A stretch of 64,000 nucleotides of DNA from Flavobacteria bacterium RIFCSPLOWO2_12_FULL_35_11 (GCA_001800975.1 MGWK01000026.1:62001-126000); one strand, 5' to 3'; positions 24,022 through 33,267 are shown, counted from the first letter of the stretch. Made by a program: numbers and translations. The notes: generated by a model from the letters alone, not told the origin.

Positions 24022-26538
24022 ATGAAAAAAATAGTTTCCCTTTTATTCCTTTCACTCTTTTGCATCACCATAACTTTTGCGCAAGCGCCCAAAAAACCAA
24101 CTTCAGGAGAAATCTACGAATCCATTCAAAAACTTAACTTTTTAGGGACGGTTTTGTACATCGCAGCACATCCCGATGATGAAAATACCCGACTTATTTC
24201 TTATTTTTCAAACGATGTAAAAGCGCGTACCGCTTATTTAAGCATTACAAGAGGCGACGGCGGCCAAAATTTAATCGGACCTGAACTTGGGGAATTGCTC
24301 GGAGTTATCAGAACCCAGGAATTATTGGCGGCACGACGTATAGACGGCGGCGAACAATTTTTTACGCGCGCCAACGATTTTGGTTATTCAAAACATCCCG
24401 ATGAAACGCTAATTATGTGGAATAAAGAAGCCGTGTTAAATGATGTGGTGGCAACCATCAGAAAATTAAAACCCGATGTGATCATCAACAGATTCAATCA
24501 CAAAACTCCCGGAACCACGCACGGACATCATACTTCTTCTGCAATGTTAGGCGTTGAGGCATTTGATTTGGCTTCAGACAAAACCTACAAAACACATTTG
24601 GAAAACGATGCCGTTTGGCAGCCAAAACGATTGTTTTTTAACACATCCTGGTGGTTTTACGGAAGCGAAGAAAATTTTAATAAGGCTGATAAAACCAATT
24701 TACTGACCTTGGAAATTGGCACTTATTATGTAAGCAAAGGCCTTTCTAACAGCGAAATAGCTTCTTTGAGCAGGAGCCGACACGAATCCCAAGGTTTTGG
24801 AAGCACGGGTTCAAGAGGCACGGAAAAGGAATATTTAGAGTTTTTGAAAGGAGAATTTCCGGCAAGCAGAAATGTTTTTGATGGCATAGACACTTCCTGG
24901 AATCGCGTTGAAGGCGGAAAGGAAATCGGGAAAATTTTACAAAAAACAGAAACCGATTACAATTTTAGAAATCCGGCAGCGAGCATTCCTGGTTTAATTG
25001 AAGCCTATAAATTAATTCAGCAGTTGAAAGACGACCATTGGAAACAACTGAAATCCGAAGAAATAAAAGAAATTATTGCAGCTTGTGCCGGTTTGTATTT
25101 GGAAGTTGTTGCCAATAATGCATCAACAACCGCCAATTCAAAAAATAGTTTAAAAATTGAAGCGGTAAATAGGAGCAATGCCAATATTACGCTGGAATCG
25201 GTTGAAATTTCACCATTAAAGGCGCGACTTGATTCCGTTATTGTCTTAAAACAAAATATTGCCAATTCACTTTCTTTAGCTGTTGAAATTCCGTCGGAAA
25301 TTAAGCAAACTTCGCCATATTGGCTTCGGGAAAAAGGAAGTATCGGAATGTACCAGGTTTCCGATCAAAATTTGATTGGTTTGCCTGAAACTCCAAGAAT
25401 TATCGTAGCGAATTTTAAGGTTAATTTTAACGGGTTTACAATTCCTTTTGCCAAAAATGTGGTTTATAAATACAACGATCCCGTAAAAGGAGAAGTCTAT
25501 AAACCTTTTGAAATTTTGCCCGAAGTTTCAGCTACGTTTAACGAAAAGGCCTATATTTTTGCCAATGATGATGCGCAAAAAATTAGCGTTAAAGTAAAAG
25601 CAATCAAAGAAAATTTAAGCGGAAATTTATCCTTGGAGATCCCCGAATTTTGGACTGTTTCCCCAAAAAGTTTTTCATTCAGTTTAAAGGAAAAAGGCGA
25701 GGAGCAAAATTTTGAATTTGTGGTAAGGCCACCTTCCAAAGCATCCGAAGTATTTATCAATCCGGTGGTGCAAATTGGAAACAGCAAATACACCAACGAA
25801 TTGGTTGAAATTAATTATGATCACATTCCGTTTCAATCGGTTGTGATGCCTTCAGAAGCAAAATTGGTTCGGTTAACCATTGAGAAAAAAGGGCAAATAA
25901 TTGGCTATATTCAAGGTGCCGGCGATGCTGTTCCAACTGCTTTGCGTCAAATGGGCTATACGGTTGTTGAATTAAATGATGATGACATCACTCCTGAAAA
26001 ATTGACAAATTTTGATGCCATAGTATTGGGAATTAGGGCTTATAACACCAATGACCGGACGAAATTTTATCAAAAATTCTTGCACAGTTATGCGGAAAAT
26101 GGCGGTACTTTAATTGTGCAGTACAACACCAATTCCCGACTTAAAGTTGATGCTCCGGCGCCATTTCCTTTAAAATTATCGAACAACAGGGTTACAGAAG
26201 AAGATGCCAAAGTTCGGATGATTAATCCTGCCCATGAACTGTTGAATTTCCCCAATAAAATTTCGGATAAAGATTTTGAAGGCTGGGTTCAGGAACGTGG
26301 TTTGTATTTTCCAAGCGAATGGGATCCAAAATTTGAAGCAATTTTAGGTATGAACGATAAAAATGAAGCTGAAAGCAAAGGAAGTTTGCTGGTTGCCAAA
26401 TACGGCAAGGGGAATTTTATTTACACCGGATTGAGTTTTTTCAGGGAACTGCCGGAAGGCGTTTCAGGAGCCTATAAATTGTTCGCAAATATGCTGTCTA
26501 TAGGAAAAAATAAGACGGAAAAACCTTTAAAAAACTAA
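24022..26538 (+). CDS. Exported PIG-L (LmbE-like) family deacetylase, large form
   Basis: 838 residues with a signal peptide (LLFLSLFCITITFAQA). The PIG-L domain fills about residues 35-250, with the zinc motif AAHPDDENTRL, TRGDGGQNLIG and a His-rich HGHHTSSAML. These enzymes remove N-acetyl groups from sugars such as GlcNAc derivatives. The middle is beta-rich, probably Ig-like. The C-terminal 230 residues resemble a ThuA/GATase-like alpha-beta domain (DAIVLGIRAYNT, GGTLIVQYN, GKGNFIYTGLSFFRELPEG). It is followed at once by a small membrane peptide and a sodium:solute symporter, so the released product may be imported by that symporter. That link is inference. Confidence 0.85.
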   Translation: MKKIVSLLFLSLFCITITFAQAPKKPTSGEIYESIQKLNFLGTVLYIAAHPDDENTRLISYFSNDVKARTAYLSITRGDGGQNLIGPELGELLGVIRTQELLAARRIDGGEQFFTRANDFGYSKHPDETLIMWNKEAVLNDVVATIRKLKPDVIINRFNHKTPGTTHGHHTSSAMLGVEAFDLASDKTYKTHLENDAVWQPKRLFFNTSWWFYGSEENFNKADKTNLLTLEIGTYYVSKGLSNSEIASLSRSRHESQGFGSTGSRGTEKEYLEFLKGEFPASRNVFDGIDTSWNRVEGGKEIGKILQKTETDYNFRNPAASIPGLIEAYKLIQQLKDDHWKQLKSEEIKEIIAACAGLYLEVVANNASTTANSKNSLKIEAVNRSNANITLESVEISPLKARLDSVIVLKQNIANSLSLAVEIPSEIKQTSPYWLREKGSIGMYQVSDQNLIGLPETPRIIVANFKVNFNGFTIPFAKNVVYKYNDPVKGEVYKPFEILPEVSATFNEKAYIFANDDAQKISVKVKAIKENLSGNLSLEIPEFWTVSPKSFSFSLKEKGEEQNFEFVVRPPSKASEVFINPVVQIGNSKYTNELVEINYDHIPFQSVVMPSEAKLVRLTIEKKGQIIGYIQGAGDAVPTALRQMGYTVVELNDDDITPEKLTNFDAIVLGIRAYNTNDRTKFYQKFLHSYAENGGTLIVQYNTNSRLKVDAPAPFPLKLSNNRVTEEDAKVRMINPAHELLNFPNKISDKDFEGWVQERGLYFPSEWDPKFEAILGMNDKNEAESKGSLLVAKYGKGNFIYTGLSFFRELPEGVSGAYKLFANMLSIGKNKTEKPLKN

Positions 26539-26539
26539 G

Positions 26540-26644
26540 ATGGAAAAGCAAAAATACGTCTGGAAAAAGGAATATACTTTAGTTTTACTCGCCAATGCAG
26601 TTTATATCGTGCTGTTCTATGTCATTATGAAAAACTTTTCCTGA
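26540..26644 (+). CDS. 34-aa single-span membrane peptide between PIG-L and symporter genes
   Basis: MEKQKYVWKKEYTLVLLANA... then VYIVLFYVIMKNFS. A basic, Trp-containing N-terminus precedes one membrane helix. The ATG comes 1 bp after the PIG-L stop codon, and its stop is 1 bp before the symporter ATG, so the three are certainly cotranscribed. Size and place recall the small helper subunits found with some sodium:solute symporters. It is too short for the ORF track and easily missed. Confidence 0.7.
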   Translation: MEKQKYVWKKEYTLVLLANAVYIVLFYVIMKNFS

Positions 26645-26645
26645 T

Positions 26646-28340
26646 ATGCAGTGGTTGGACTGGCTGGTGCTTATCGGTACCTTGGGATTTATAGTGATTT
26701 ATGGCGCATGGAAAACACAGGGAAGCAAAAACGTGACCGACTATATTAAAGGAGGAAATGAAGCGAAAGGGTGGGCGATAGCTTTATCAGTAATGGCAAC
26801 CCAAGCCAGTGCCATTACCTTTTTATCAACGCCGGGCCAGGCATTTCACAGCGGCATGGGTTTTGTGCAATTTTATTTCGGATTGCCAATAGCGATGGTT
26901 ATTATTTGTTTGGTTTTCATTCCAATTTACCACCGATTAAAGGTTTTTACCGCCTATGAATATTTGGAAACCCGATTCGATTTAAAAACCCGAACCATTG
27001 CCGCAGTTTTATTTCTGATTCAACGCGGATTGGCAGCCGGAATCACCATTTTTGCGCCAGCCATTATTTTATCGGCTGTTTTGGGCTGGGACTTAAATAC
27101 TTTGAATATCATTATTGGCGTGCTGGTGATCATTTATACGGTCACTGGTGGAACAAAAGCAGTGAACGTTACGCAAAAACAGCAAATGGCGGTCATTTTT
27201 TTCGGAATGTTTGTGGCATTTTATTTAATTGTGAGTTATTTGCCTGCAGACATATCATTTTCCAAAGCCCTGAAAATTGCCGGTGCCAGCGGTAAAATGG
27301 AGGTGCTGGATTTCTCTTTTAATTTTGAAAATCGCTATACTTTTTGGAGTGGCATTATAGGCGGAAGCTTTTTGGCGCTGTCCTATTTTGGAACAGACCA
27401 AAGTCAGGTGCAACGCTATTTGTCGGGGAAATCATTGAAAGAAATGCAACTCGGACTTATTTTTAACGGATTGTTAAAAGTGCCGATGCAATTTTTTATT
27501 TTATTGGTGGGCGTGATGGTTTTTGTTTTTTACCAATTCAACGCTTCACCCTTAAATTTCAATCCGGCTGCCGATAGCGCCGTAAAAAATTCGATTTATT
27601 CCGAAGAATATAAAGCATTGGAAAATAAACATTTAGAAATTGAAAAAAGCAAATCTGTTGCGAATTTGAACTACGGAATTTCCTTGGATAATGAAAATAA
27701 TTCAGCTCAGCTTGAAAAATCGGTACAAGAAATACAAGCCTTGAATTTGTTGGAATTGGAAAACAGGGAACAAGCCAAAGAAATCATTAAAAAAGCAGAT
27801 GATTTGGTTGAAACCAACGATAAAGATTACGTTTTTATTCATTTTATTTTGAACAATCTTCCACGTGGATTGATAGGATTGTTGCTGGCGGTAATTCTTT
27901 CTGCGGCTATGTCCAGCACAGCTTCCGAACTCAATGCTTTGGCGAGCACTACAGTTATCGATTTGTATAAAAGAAACGAAAAGACGGTAAAAAATGACCG
28001 GCATTATGTGAAAGCTTCCAAATGGTTTACGCTGCTTTGGGGAATATTGGCGATCACATTCGCCTGTTTTGCCAATTTATTCGACAATTTAATTCAGTTG
28101 GTCAATATCATCGGTTCTATTTTTTATGGAAATATTTTGGGTATATTTTTACTGGCATTTTTTGTGAAATACGTAAGAAGCAATGCGGTTTTTGTGGCGG
28201 CATTAATCACACAAATTATTGTAATTGTTGGCTATATTTATGATTGGATGCCTTATTTATGGTTGAATTTATTTGGCTGTATGTTGGTAATGGGTATTGC
28301 GATTCTGCTTCAATTTTCACCTTCAGCGGTTAAAGATTAA
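26646..28340 (+). CDS. Sodium:solute symporter (SSS family)
   Basis: 564 residues with about 13 membrane segments. The SSS signature region appears as ALSVMATQASAITFLSTPGQAF near residue 50 and GGSFLALSYFGTDQSQVQRYLSGKS in the middle. A hydrophilic insert of about 80 residues (about 310-390, rich in Glu, Lys and Asn) splits the later helices and is longer than in SGLT or PutP. The substrate is unknown. The PIG-L deacetylase upstream suggests an amino sugar or its derivative. Confidence 0.9.
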   Translation: MQWLDWLVLIGTLGFIVIYGAWKTQGSKNVTDYIKGGNEAKGWAIALSVMATQASAITFLSTPGQAFHSGMGFVQFYFGLPIAMVIICLVFIPIYHRLKVFTAYEYLETRFDLKTRTIAAVLFLIQRGLAAGITIFAPAIILSAVLGWDLNTLNIIIGVLVIIYTVTGGTKAVNVTQKQQMAVIFFGMFVAFYLIVSYLPADISFSKALKIAGASGKMEVLDFSFNFENRYTFWSGIIGGSFLALSYFGTDQSQVQRYLSGKSLKEMQLGLIFNGLLKVPMQFFILLVGVMVFVFYQFNASPLNFNPAADSAVKNSIYSEEYKALENKHLEIEKSKSVANLNYGISLDNENNSAQLEKSVQEIQALNLLELENREQAKEIIKKADDLVETNDKDYVFIHFILNNLPRGLIGLLLAVILSAAMSSTASELNALASTTVIDLYKRNEKTVKNDRHYVKASKWFTLLWGILAITFACFANLFDNLIQLVNIIGSIFYGNILGIFLLAFFVKYVRSNAVFVAALITQIIVIVGYIYDWMPYLWLNLFGCMLVMGIAILLQFSPSAVKD

Positions 28341-28351
28341 TTTTTTGGTTC

Positions 28352-28360
28352 CCCCCCCCG
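28352..28360. repeat. Homopolymer tract C9
   Basis: Nine consecutive C residues stand in AT-rich DNA, 12 bp after the symporter stop and 55 bp before the BRO gene. Long C tracts are slippage-prone. Here it lies in a spacer, so only expression of the next gene could vary. Confidence 0.7.
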
Positions 28361-28414
28361 ATATTTCTTTTAATTTTAAAATTATAGTATCTTTAAAAAA
28401 AAGTTGAGTAATTT

Positions 28415-29248
28415 ATGACAAAAGAAACCGCATTACAGATGTTTGAACAAAAGCAAGTGCGTTCCTATTGGAACGAAAACGAGGAACAATGGTATTTTTC
28501 AATTATTGATGTCATTGAAATTTTAACAGAAAGTTCTATTCCAAAGAGATATTGGTCGGACTTAAAAAAGAAACTGACAAAAGAAGGAAGCCAGTTGTAC
28601 GAAAACATCGTACAACTTAAATTTGTTGCTGCTGATGGGAAAAAATATGCAACAGATTGTTTAAACACAACGCAGTTATTTCGATTAATCCAATCTATTC
28701 CGTCACCAAAGGCAGAACCTTTTAAACGATGGTTAGCCCAAGTAGGGAGTGAACGGATTGACGAAATGCAGGATCCGGAATTATCTATTGACAGGGCTTT
28801 GGAACATTATTTACAATTGGGCTATTCTGAAAACTGGATTAACCAACGTTTAAAAAGTATTGAAATTCGCAAAGAACTTACCGATGAATGGAAAAGTAAA
28901 GGATTAAAAAAAGGTACTCAATTTGCCATTTTAACAGATATAATCACAAAAGCATGGTCTGAAAAAACGACCAAAGAATATAAAATTTTGAAAGGGTTGA
29001 AAAAAGAAAATCTTCGGGACAATATGACGAATACAGAATTAATTTTGAATATGTTGGCAGAAGCTTCCACTAAAGATATTTCGCAAGCGATAAATCCAAA
29101 GAATTTTAAAGAAAGTCAAAAAGTAGCGCAACAAGGCGGTAATGTAGCCAAAGTTGCCTTAACAGAATTGGAAGATAAAACCGGCAAAAAAGTAGTTACG
29201 GCTATCTCTGCGAGGACACTTTTGGAAAATAAAAGAAGAAAAGAATAA
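28415..29248 (+). CDS. BRO-family (Bro-N domain) DNA-binding protein
   Basis: 277 residues. The N-terminal 110 residues are a Bro-N domain (VRSYWNENEEQWYFSIIDVIEILTESSIPKRYWSDLKKKL), as in phage antirepressors. The C-terminal part is charged and helical (KGTQFAILTDIITKAWSEKTTKEYKILKGLKKENLRDNMTNTELILNMLAEA), as in the chromosomal relatives of DNA-damage-inducible protein D. Orphan copies are common in Bacteroidota. The adjoining genes are not phage-like, so a prophage is not implied. Confidence 0.88.
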   Translation: MTKETALQMFEQKQVRSYWNENEEQWYFSIIDVIEILTESSIPKRYWSDLKKKLTKEGSQLYENIVQLKFVAADGKKYATDCLNTTQLFRLIQSIPSPKAEPFKRWLAQVGSERIDEMQDPELSIDRALEHYLQLGYSENWINQRLKSIEIRKELTDEWKSKGLKKGTQFAILTDIITKAWSEKTTKEYKILKGLKKENLRDNMTNTELILNMLAEASTKDISQAINPKNFKESQKVAQQGGNVAKVALTELEDKTGKKVVTAISARTLLENKRRKE

Positions 29249-29317
29249 TTTAACTAACGACTTGCAAAGTCTAAAAGTCTCAAGTAAGCTAACTTGAACT
29301 TCCGGTAAAATAATAAA

Positions 29318-29353
29318 AAAAAGGCTGCCTAAATATTTTCAGACAGCCTTTTT
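29318..29353. terminator. Bidirectional terminator between bro and DUF2911 genes
   Basis: AAAAAGGCTG pairs with CAGCCTTTTT across 16 nt, with T- and A-runs on both sides. It serves the two convergent genes. Confidence 0.85.
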
Positions 29354-29372
29354 AATTGTTTAATGTAAGGTT

Positions 29373-29867
29373 TTATTGAACCGGAATGACGATTTTAACT
29401 TTTGCCCATTTTATGATGATTTCTTTTTCACCAATAGCATAATCTAATGCTTCTTGGTTATTATCGGTATAATCAGGTTTCACATTCATTCTTAAAATAT
29501 CTTCTTCCTGTTTGTACGCATTGGAACCCCAAGCGTCATTTTTGCTATTCAGGATTACGACCCATTCCTTGTTTTCACTTGGAATAATAAAAAAACCATA
29601 TTTACCTGCTTTAACTTTGATATCTCCAATTTTAACGTCTTTATCAAATGAAAAAGTGGTGTTTTCATTGGCTCCGGCTCTCCAAACTTTTCCGTAAGGC
29701 ACAAGTTCTCCCCAAATTGTTCTTCCTTTAACACTAGGTGAACCATAATCAACAATTGCATTTGCCGTACCTATTTTGCCTGTTGCTTGTTTTCTCGGAC
29801 TTTCTTGCGCGAAAGTCAAAGTTGCAATCATTAATAATATGAATGTGAATTTTAGTTTTTTCATCAT
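29373..29867 (-). CDS. DUF2911-domain protein, short paralogue
   Basis: About 164 residues with a signal peptide (LKFTFILLMIATLTFAQ). A single DUF2911 domain follows: GRTIWGELVPYGKVWRAGANENTTFSFDKDVKIG and KAGKYGFFIIPSENKEWVVILN. The family is common in Bacteroidota and its function is unknown. The stop codon of the longer paralogue overlaps this gene's ATG (TAATG), so translation is probably coupled. The track's start at 29882 lies inside that upstream gene and is less likely. Confidence 0.88.
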   Translation of the reverse strand: MMKKLKFTFILLMIATLTFAQESPRKQATGKIGTANAIVDYGSPSVKGRTIWGELVPYGKVWRAGANENTTFSFDKDVKIGDIKVKAGKYGFFIIPSENKEWVVILNSKNDAWGSNAYKQEEDILRMNVKPDYTDNNQEALDYAIGEKEIIIKWAKVKIVIPVQ

Positions 29868-30712
29868 TATTTTTTTGTCCATTCTTCAATAGATTCTTTA
29901 TTCATTTTTATATAATCTGCATTTCCTGCTTTTTCAGCTCCTGCCAATGATTTTTTTGCAGTGGCTATTGCGCCGGCTTTGTCTCCTAAATCTGCCTGAA
30001 TCAAACTCATTCTGCGCAAATACCAGAAAGCAGGATCATCGCCAGCTGTTGCTTTTTTCATCCATTCCAATGCCTGTTTTAAATCTTTTCCAGAAGTATG
30101 ATAATAGGTAGCTGCCTGAAAATAATCATTTTTTGTTGGTCCAGCCAAGGCTGTTTCTATACTTTTCATGGTTGTTTTATCAGTAGGCACTTCAAATTTT
30201 ACGCCTACATAGGTATTTTCCCAAAGTATGCCTAATACTGCAGAATCGTTGTTTACATCATCGAATGTCATTGTAAAAGATTCAATTTTATTGGGCAATA
30301 AATGAACTTCAACAGCAGTTTTTAAAGCGACTTTGCTTTCATCCCATTTTGCCGGATTCCCCCAATTGGTGGCATCACTGTAAAAAATAACGTCCCAAGA
30401 AGTTGCATTTGGAATGGTGTAAATGGCGTAAGTTCCTTTTTTTAATTCTTTTCCGCCAATGGTAACATCATCGCCGAAAGTAATTTTTGTGTTTGCATTT
30501 GCGCCGGTTCTCCAAACTTCCCCGTAAGGAACCAAATCTCCAAAAATAGTTCTGCCTTTCATTCCAGGTCTTGAATATTCCACCGTAACATCGGTCAAAC
30601 CAACAACTTGCTCCATTTTTGCGGCCGGACTTGGTTGTGGTGTTTTAATTTGAGCGTTAATTGTTGAAGCTATTCCAACAACTGCCATTAGCATAAATAA
30701 ATTTTTAATCAT
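29867..30712 (-). CDS. DUF2911-domain protein with C-terminal TPR-like region
   Basis: 281 residues. A signal peptide (NLFMLMAVVGIASTINAQ) is followed by a DUF2911 domain (GRTIFGDLVPYGEVWRTGANANTKITFGDDVTIG). The last 90 residues form a helical, TPR-like region (YFQAATYYHTSGKDLKQALEWMKKATAG, AGAIATAKKSLAGAEKAGNADYIKMNKESIEEW). It and the short paralogue probably arose by tandem duplication. Both are exported and of unknown role. Confidence 0.9.
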   Translation of the reverse strand: MIKNLFMLMAVVGIASTINAQIKTPQPSPAAKMEQVVGLTDVTVEYSRPGMKGRTIFGDLVPYGEVWRTGANANTKITFGDDVTIGGKELKKGTYAIYTIPNATSWDVIFYSDATNWGNPAKWDESKVALKTAVEVHLLPNKIESFTMTFDDVNNDSAVLGILWENTYVGVKFEVPTDKTTMKSIETALAGPTKNDYFQAATYYHTSGKDLKQALEWMKKATAGDDPAFWYLRRMSLIQADLGDKAGAIATAKKSLAGAEKAGNADYIKMNKESIEEWTKK

Positions 30713-30815
30713 CTTAGTTTTAGTTTAAGTTATTATCAAATATAGCATATAATAAAGCCCAAAAAACGGATTATTTTTAATTTTAACAATATTTTAAGAG
30801 GTAGAAATCGTGTGT

Positions 30816-32456
30816 TTATTGGTATTTTTTCTTTCTGAAATAGTTGAAGATAAATCCAAAAAATGCGAGTATCAATAAGGGAAAGAGAATATTTATCAAT
30901 TGCCATTTGGTTGCTTCTTCAAACGCTTTTTCTTTATTTAAAAAGTCGAGTTTAACTTTTTTCGAACGGATGTTGATTAAACCGGTGTCATCCAATAAAT
31001 AATTTACGGCATTCAGCAAAAATTCTTTGTTTCCATAGCGCTGATTGGTCCATTTGTTAAGTCCCAATTCCAGCGGTTGTCCCTTAGAAATTTCGTTGGC
31101 AATAACATCTCCGTCAGCAATAACCAACATTTTATTTTCTACGCCGTTTTCTTTTGATGCCGCAATTTTAAAAGGATTTATTCTTTCAAAATAAGCCGAT
31201 TTAAATTTCCCTTCCAACAATACTGAAATTGGTTTGTTTCCTTTATTGTATTCGGCCTCATTACGTTTTTGGGTGATTGTTCTCAAGGAAATGATGGAAG
31301 GCGTTCCAACCGATTTTGAAAGCGGTGAACTTTGAAGCAATATTATTTTTTGAATGTTGTTGTCCAGCAGGTCAATACTATTGGCGAATTTCGTGCTTAC
31401 GGCTTCAATATTGTTGTTTATCGGATGGTTGTTTATGGAATTCACCAAAGGAAAATATTCCCATAAAAACTGATTAAATTGCGTTTGGTTTCCAATATTT
31501 CCTGTTGCCAAAGGAATTTCGGAACTGTATAAATCCGTAATTAAATCGCTATTAATTCTAATGCCGTAATTAAAAAACAAATCGGTCAATCCTAAATCTC
31601 TCGGATAAGCCAACGTTTCACCGGTTTGCATTAAACTGTCCAGTTCTGCCTGCACATTGTCAATTAACCAAAGTGTTTTTCCGCCATTCATTACAAATTG
31701 ATCCAGCGTAAATTTTTCTGCTTCGGTAAATTTTTCGGTCGGTTTGGCTATGATTGTGAGGTCAAATTCTAAAATTTGCTCAAAAGTTTTTTGTGGTTGG
31801 AAAGCAACACTGTCTAAGGTAAAAGGCGCCAAAAAGTAATATTCGCCTAATTTTCGTAAAAAATCTGCGATGTAAATGTCGTTAAGTTCTCCGTTTCCTC
31901 TTAAAACAGCGATTTTTTTTGATTTTTCTGAAGTTACTTTATGAATGGCGTTGGCAAAGGCAAATTCTAAATTTTGTATGGAACTTTCCAATTGCTGATC
32001 CTGAGAATTTGAAAATACATCTTTTAACAGCGACACATTTTCGGTCTTGTCTTTATAGGAAACAACCGCCCATGGAAACATGATAATTTCAGATAATTTT
32101 CCGTTTTCCTGAATTTGTAAGCGACTTGGTTCAAGTCCGCTTTCAATTAATTTTTGGGCAATTTCTGTAGGATTTACAAAACGGAACTGAATATTTTTAT
32201 TGCGGGCCTTCAGCTCTTCCAAATGCAACTTGGTTTCTGTCTGAAGCCGTTTAAATTCCGCGGGAAATTCACCTTTTAAATAAACCGTTATTGTGGTGAT
32301 ATCTTTGACGTTTTCAACTATTTTTTCAGTTGCTTTAGACAATGTGTAACGATTGTCTTCGGTTAAATCGAAGCGTTTGTAAATTTTTGAACCAATAATG
32401 TTCAGCAAAACAAGGCCTATCAGCAATAATATTATTTTAGAATACTTATTTTTCAT
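30816..32456 (-). CDS. gldG: Gliding motility-associated ABC transporter substrate-binding protein GldG
   Basis: 546 residues. An N-terminal membrane helix (ILLLIGLVLLNIIGSKIYKRFDLTEDNRYTLS, the last part a family signature) precedes a large extracytoplasmic domain. The C-terminal helix LINILFPLLILAFFGFIFNYFRKKKY anchors the other end. GldG works with GldF and the ATPase GldA in the gliding-associated ABC transporter of flavobacteria. Its start overlaps the end of gldF by 11 bp. gldA is not in the window, and it lies elsewhere in some relatives. Confidence 0.93.
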   Translation of the reverse strand: MKNKYSKIILLLIGLVLLNIIGSKIYKRFDLTEDNRYTLSKATEKIVENVKDITTITVYLKGEFPAEFKRLQTETKLHLEELKARNKNIQFRFVNPTEIAQKLIESGLEPSRLQIQENGKLSEIIMFPWAVVSYKDKTENVSLLKDVFSNSQDQQLESSIQNLEFAFANAIHKVTSEKSKKIAVLRGNGELNDIYIADFLRKLGEYYFLAPFTLDSVAFQPQKTFEQILEFDLTIIAKPTEKFTEAEKFTLDQFVMNGGKTLWLIDNVQAELDSLMQTGETLAYPRDLGLTDLFFNYGIRINSDLITDLYSSEIPLATGNIGNQTQFNQFLWEYFPLVNSINNHPINNNIEAVSTKFANSIDLLDNNIQKIILLQSSPLSKSVGTPSIISLRTITQKRNEAEYNKGNKPISVLLEGKFKSAYFERINPFKIAASKENGVENKMLVIADGDVIANEISKGQPLELGLNKWTNQRYGNKEFLLNAVNYLLDDTGLINIRSKKVKLDFLNKEKAFEEATKWQLINILFPLLILAFFGFIFNYFRKKKYQ

Positions 32457-33174
32457 GTTGAATTCTAAAATGGGTGAATGCCAAAAAGATAAAGGTGACG
32501 GACAAAAAGTAAATCAAATCTCTTGTATCAATAACGCCTTTGCTGATGCTGTTAAAGTGTTCGCTCATCCCAAAATTTTGAATGGCGTAATCTAAATTCC
32601 CCAGCAGATTGTAACTTGCCAAAGCTTCAAATCCGTAAAATAAAAAGAAGGAAATAAAGACCGCGATGATAAATGAAACGATTTGATTTTTTGAAATTGT
32701 GGAGGAAAAAACACCAATGGCAGTATAAGAGCTTGCCAAAAACAGCAATCCGATAAAAGATCCAAAAGTGGTTCCAAATTCAATATTTCCAACCGGATTT
32801 CCCAATTGAAAAATGCTGTAAACGTAGATTAATGTTGGGATTATTGCCAATACAACCAAAATTAAGGCCCCAAAATATTTTCCCAATATAATTTCCCAGT
32901 TTGTAAGGGGTTTGGTTTTTATAATTTCGATGGTTCCGGTGTTTATTTCTTCAGAAAAACTGCGCATTGTAATGGCCGGAATCAAAAAGATAAAAATCCA
33001 CGGCGCTAAAAAAAAGTAACTGTTTAAGTCTGCGAAACCTGCGTGCAATATGTTAAATTCCCCATTAAAAACCCATAAAAACAATCCGTTAATCACCAAA
33101 TACACCCCAATAACCAAATAGCCAATTGGCGATGAGAAAAAGGAATTTAGTTCTTTTATTAAAATAGATTTCAT
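32446..33174 (-). CDS. gldF: Gliding motility-associated ABC transporter permease GldF
   Basis: 242 residues with six hydrophobic segments and the ABC-2 permease pattern. The opening MKSILIKELNSFFSSPIGYLVIGVYLVINGLFLWVFNGEFNI and the region AITMRSFSEEINTGTIEIIKTKPLTNWEIILGKYFGA are characteristic of GldF. It is the membrane subunit of the GldA-GldF-GldG transporter. The downstream gldG overlaps its end, so the two are translationally coupled. Confidence 0.93.
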   Translation of the reverse strand: MKSILIKELNSFFSSPIGYLVIGVYLVINGLFLWVFNGEFNILHAGFADLNSYFFLAPWIFIFLIPAITMRSFSEEINTGTIEIIKTKPLTNWEIILGKYFGALILVVLAIIPTLIYVYSIFQLGNPVGNIEFGTTFGSFIGLLFLASSYTAIGVFSSTISKNQIVSFIIAVFISFFLFYGFEALASYNLLGNLDYAIQNFGMSEHFNSISKGVIDTRDLIYFLSVTFIFLAFTHFRIQHEK

Positions 33175-33197
33175 TAAAAATGTTTAACTGTTTAATC

Positions 33198-33249
33198 GTG
33201 TATTTGTTTCCCTTCGACTCAGCTCAGGGTGAAAATTGTGTATTTGTTT
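33198..33249. repeat. Palindromic mini-repeat flanked by 12-bp direct repeats
   Basis: GTGTATTTGTTT occurs at 33198-33209 and again at 33238-33249. Between them lies CCCTTCGACTCAGCTCAGGGTGAAAATT, a member of the common TTCGACT..AG..TCAGGGTGA intergenic repeats. The flanking repeats look like a target duplication, or like a slipped duplication around the repeat. Confidence 0.6.
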
Positions 33250-33267
33250 ATTTTAATTTTTCAATAA

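Noticed and set aside
28415-29248. Prophage remnant marked by BRO and ORF6N genes
   Set aside because: No integrase, capsid, terminase or lysis gene nearby. Both families are common orphans in Bacteroidota chromosomes.
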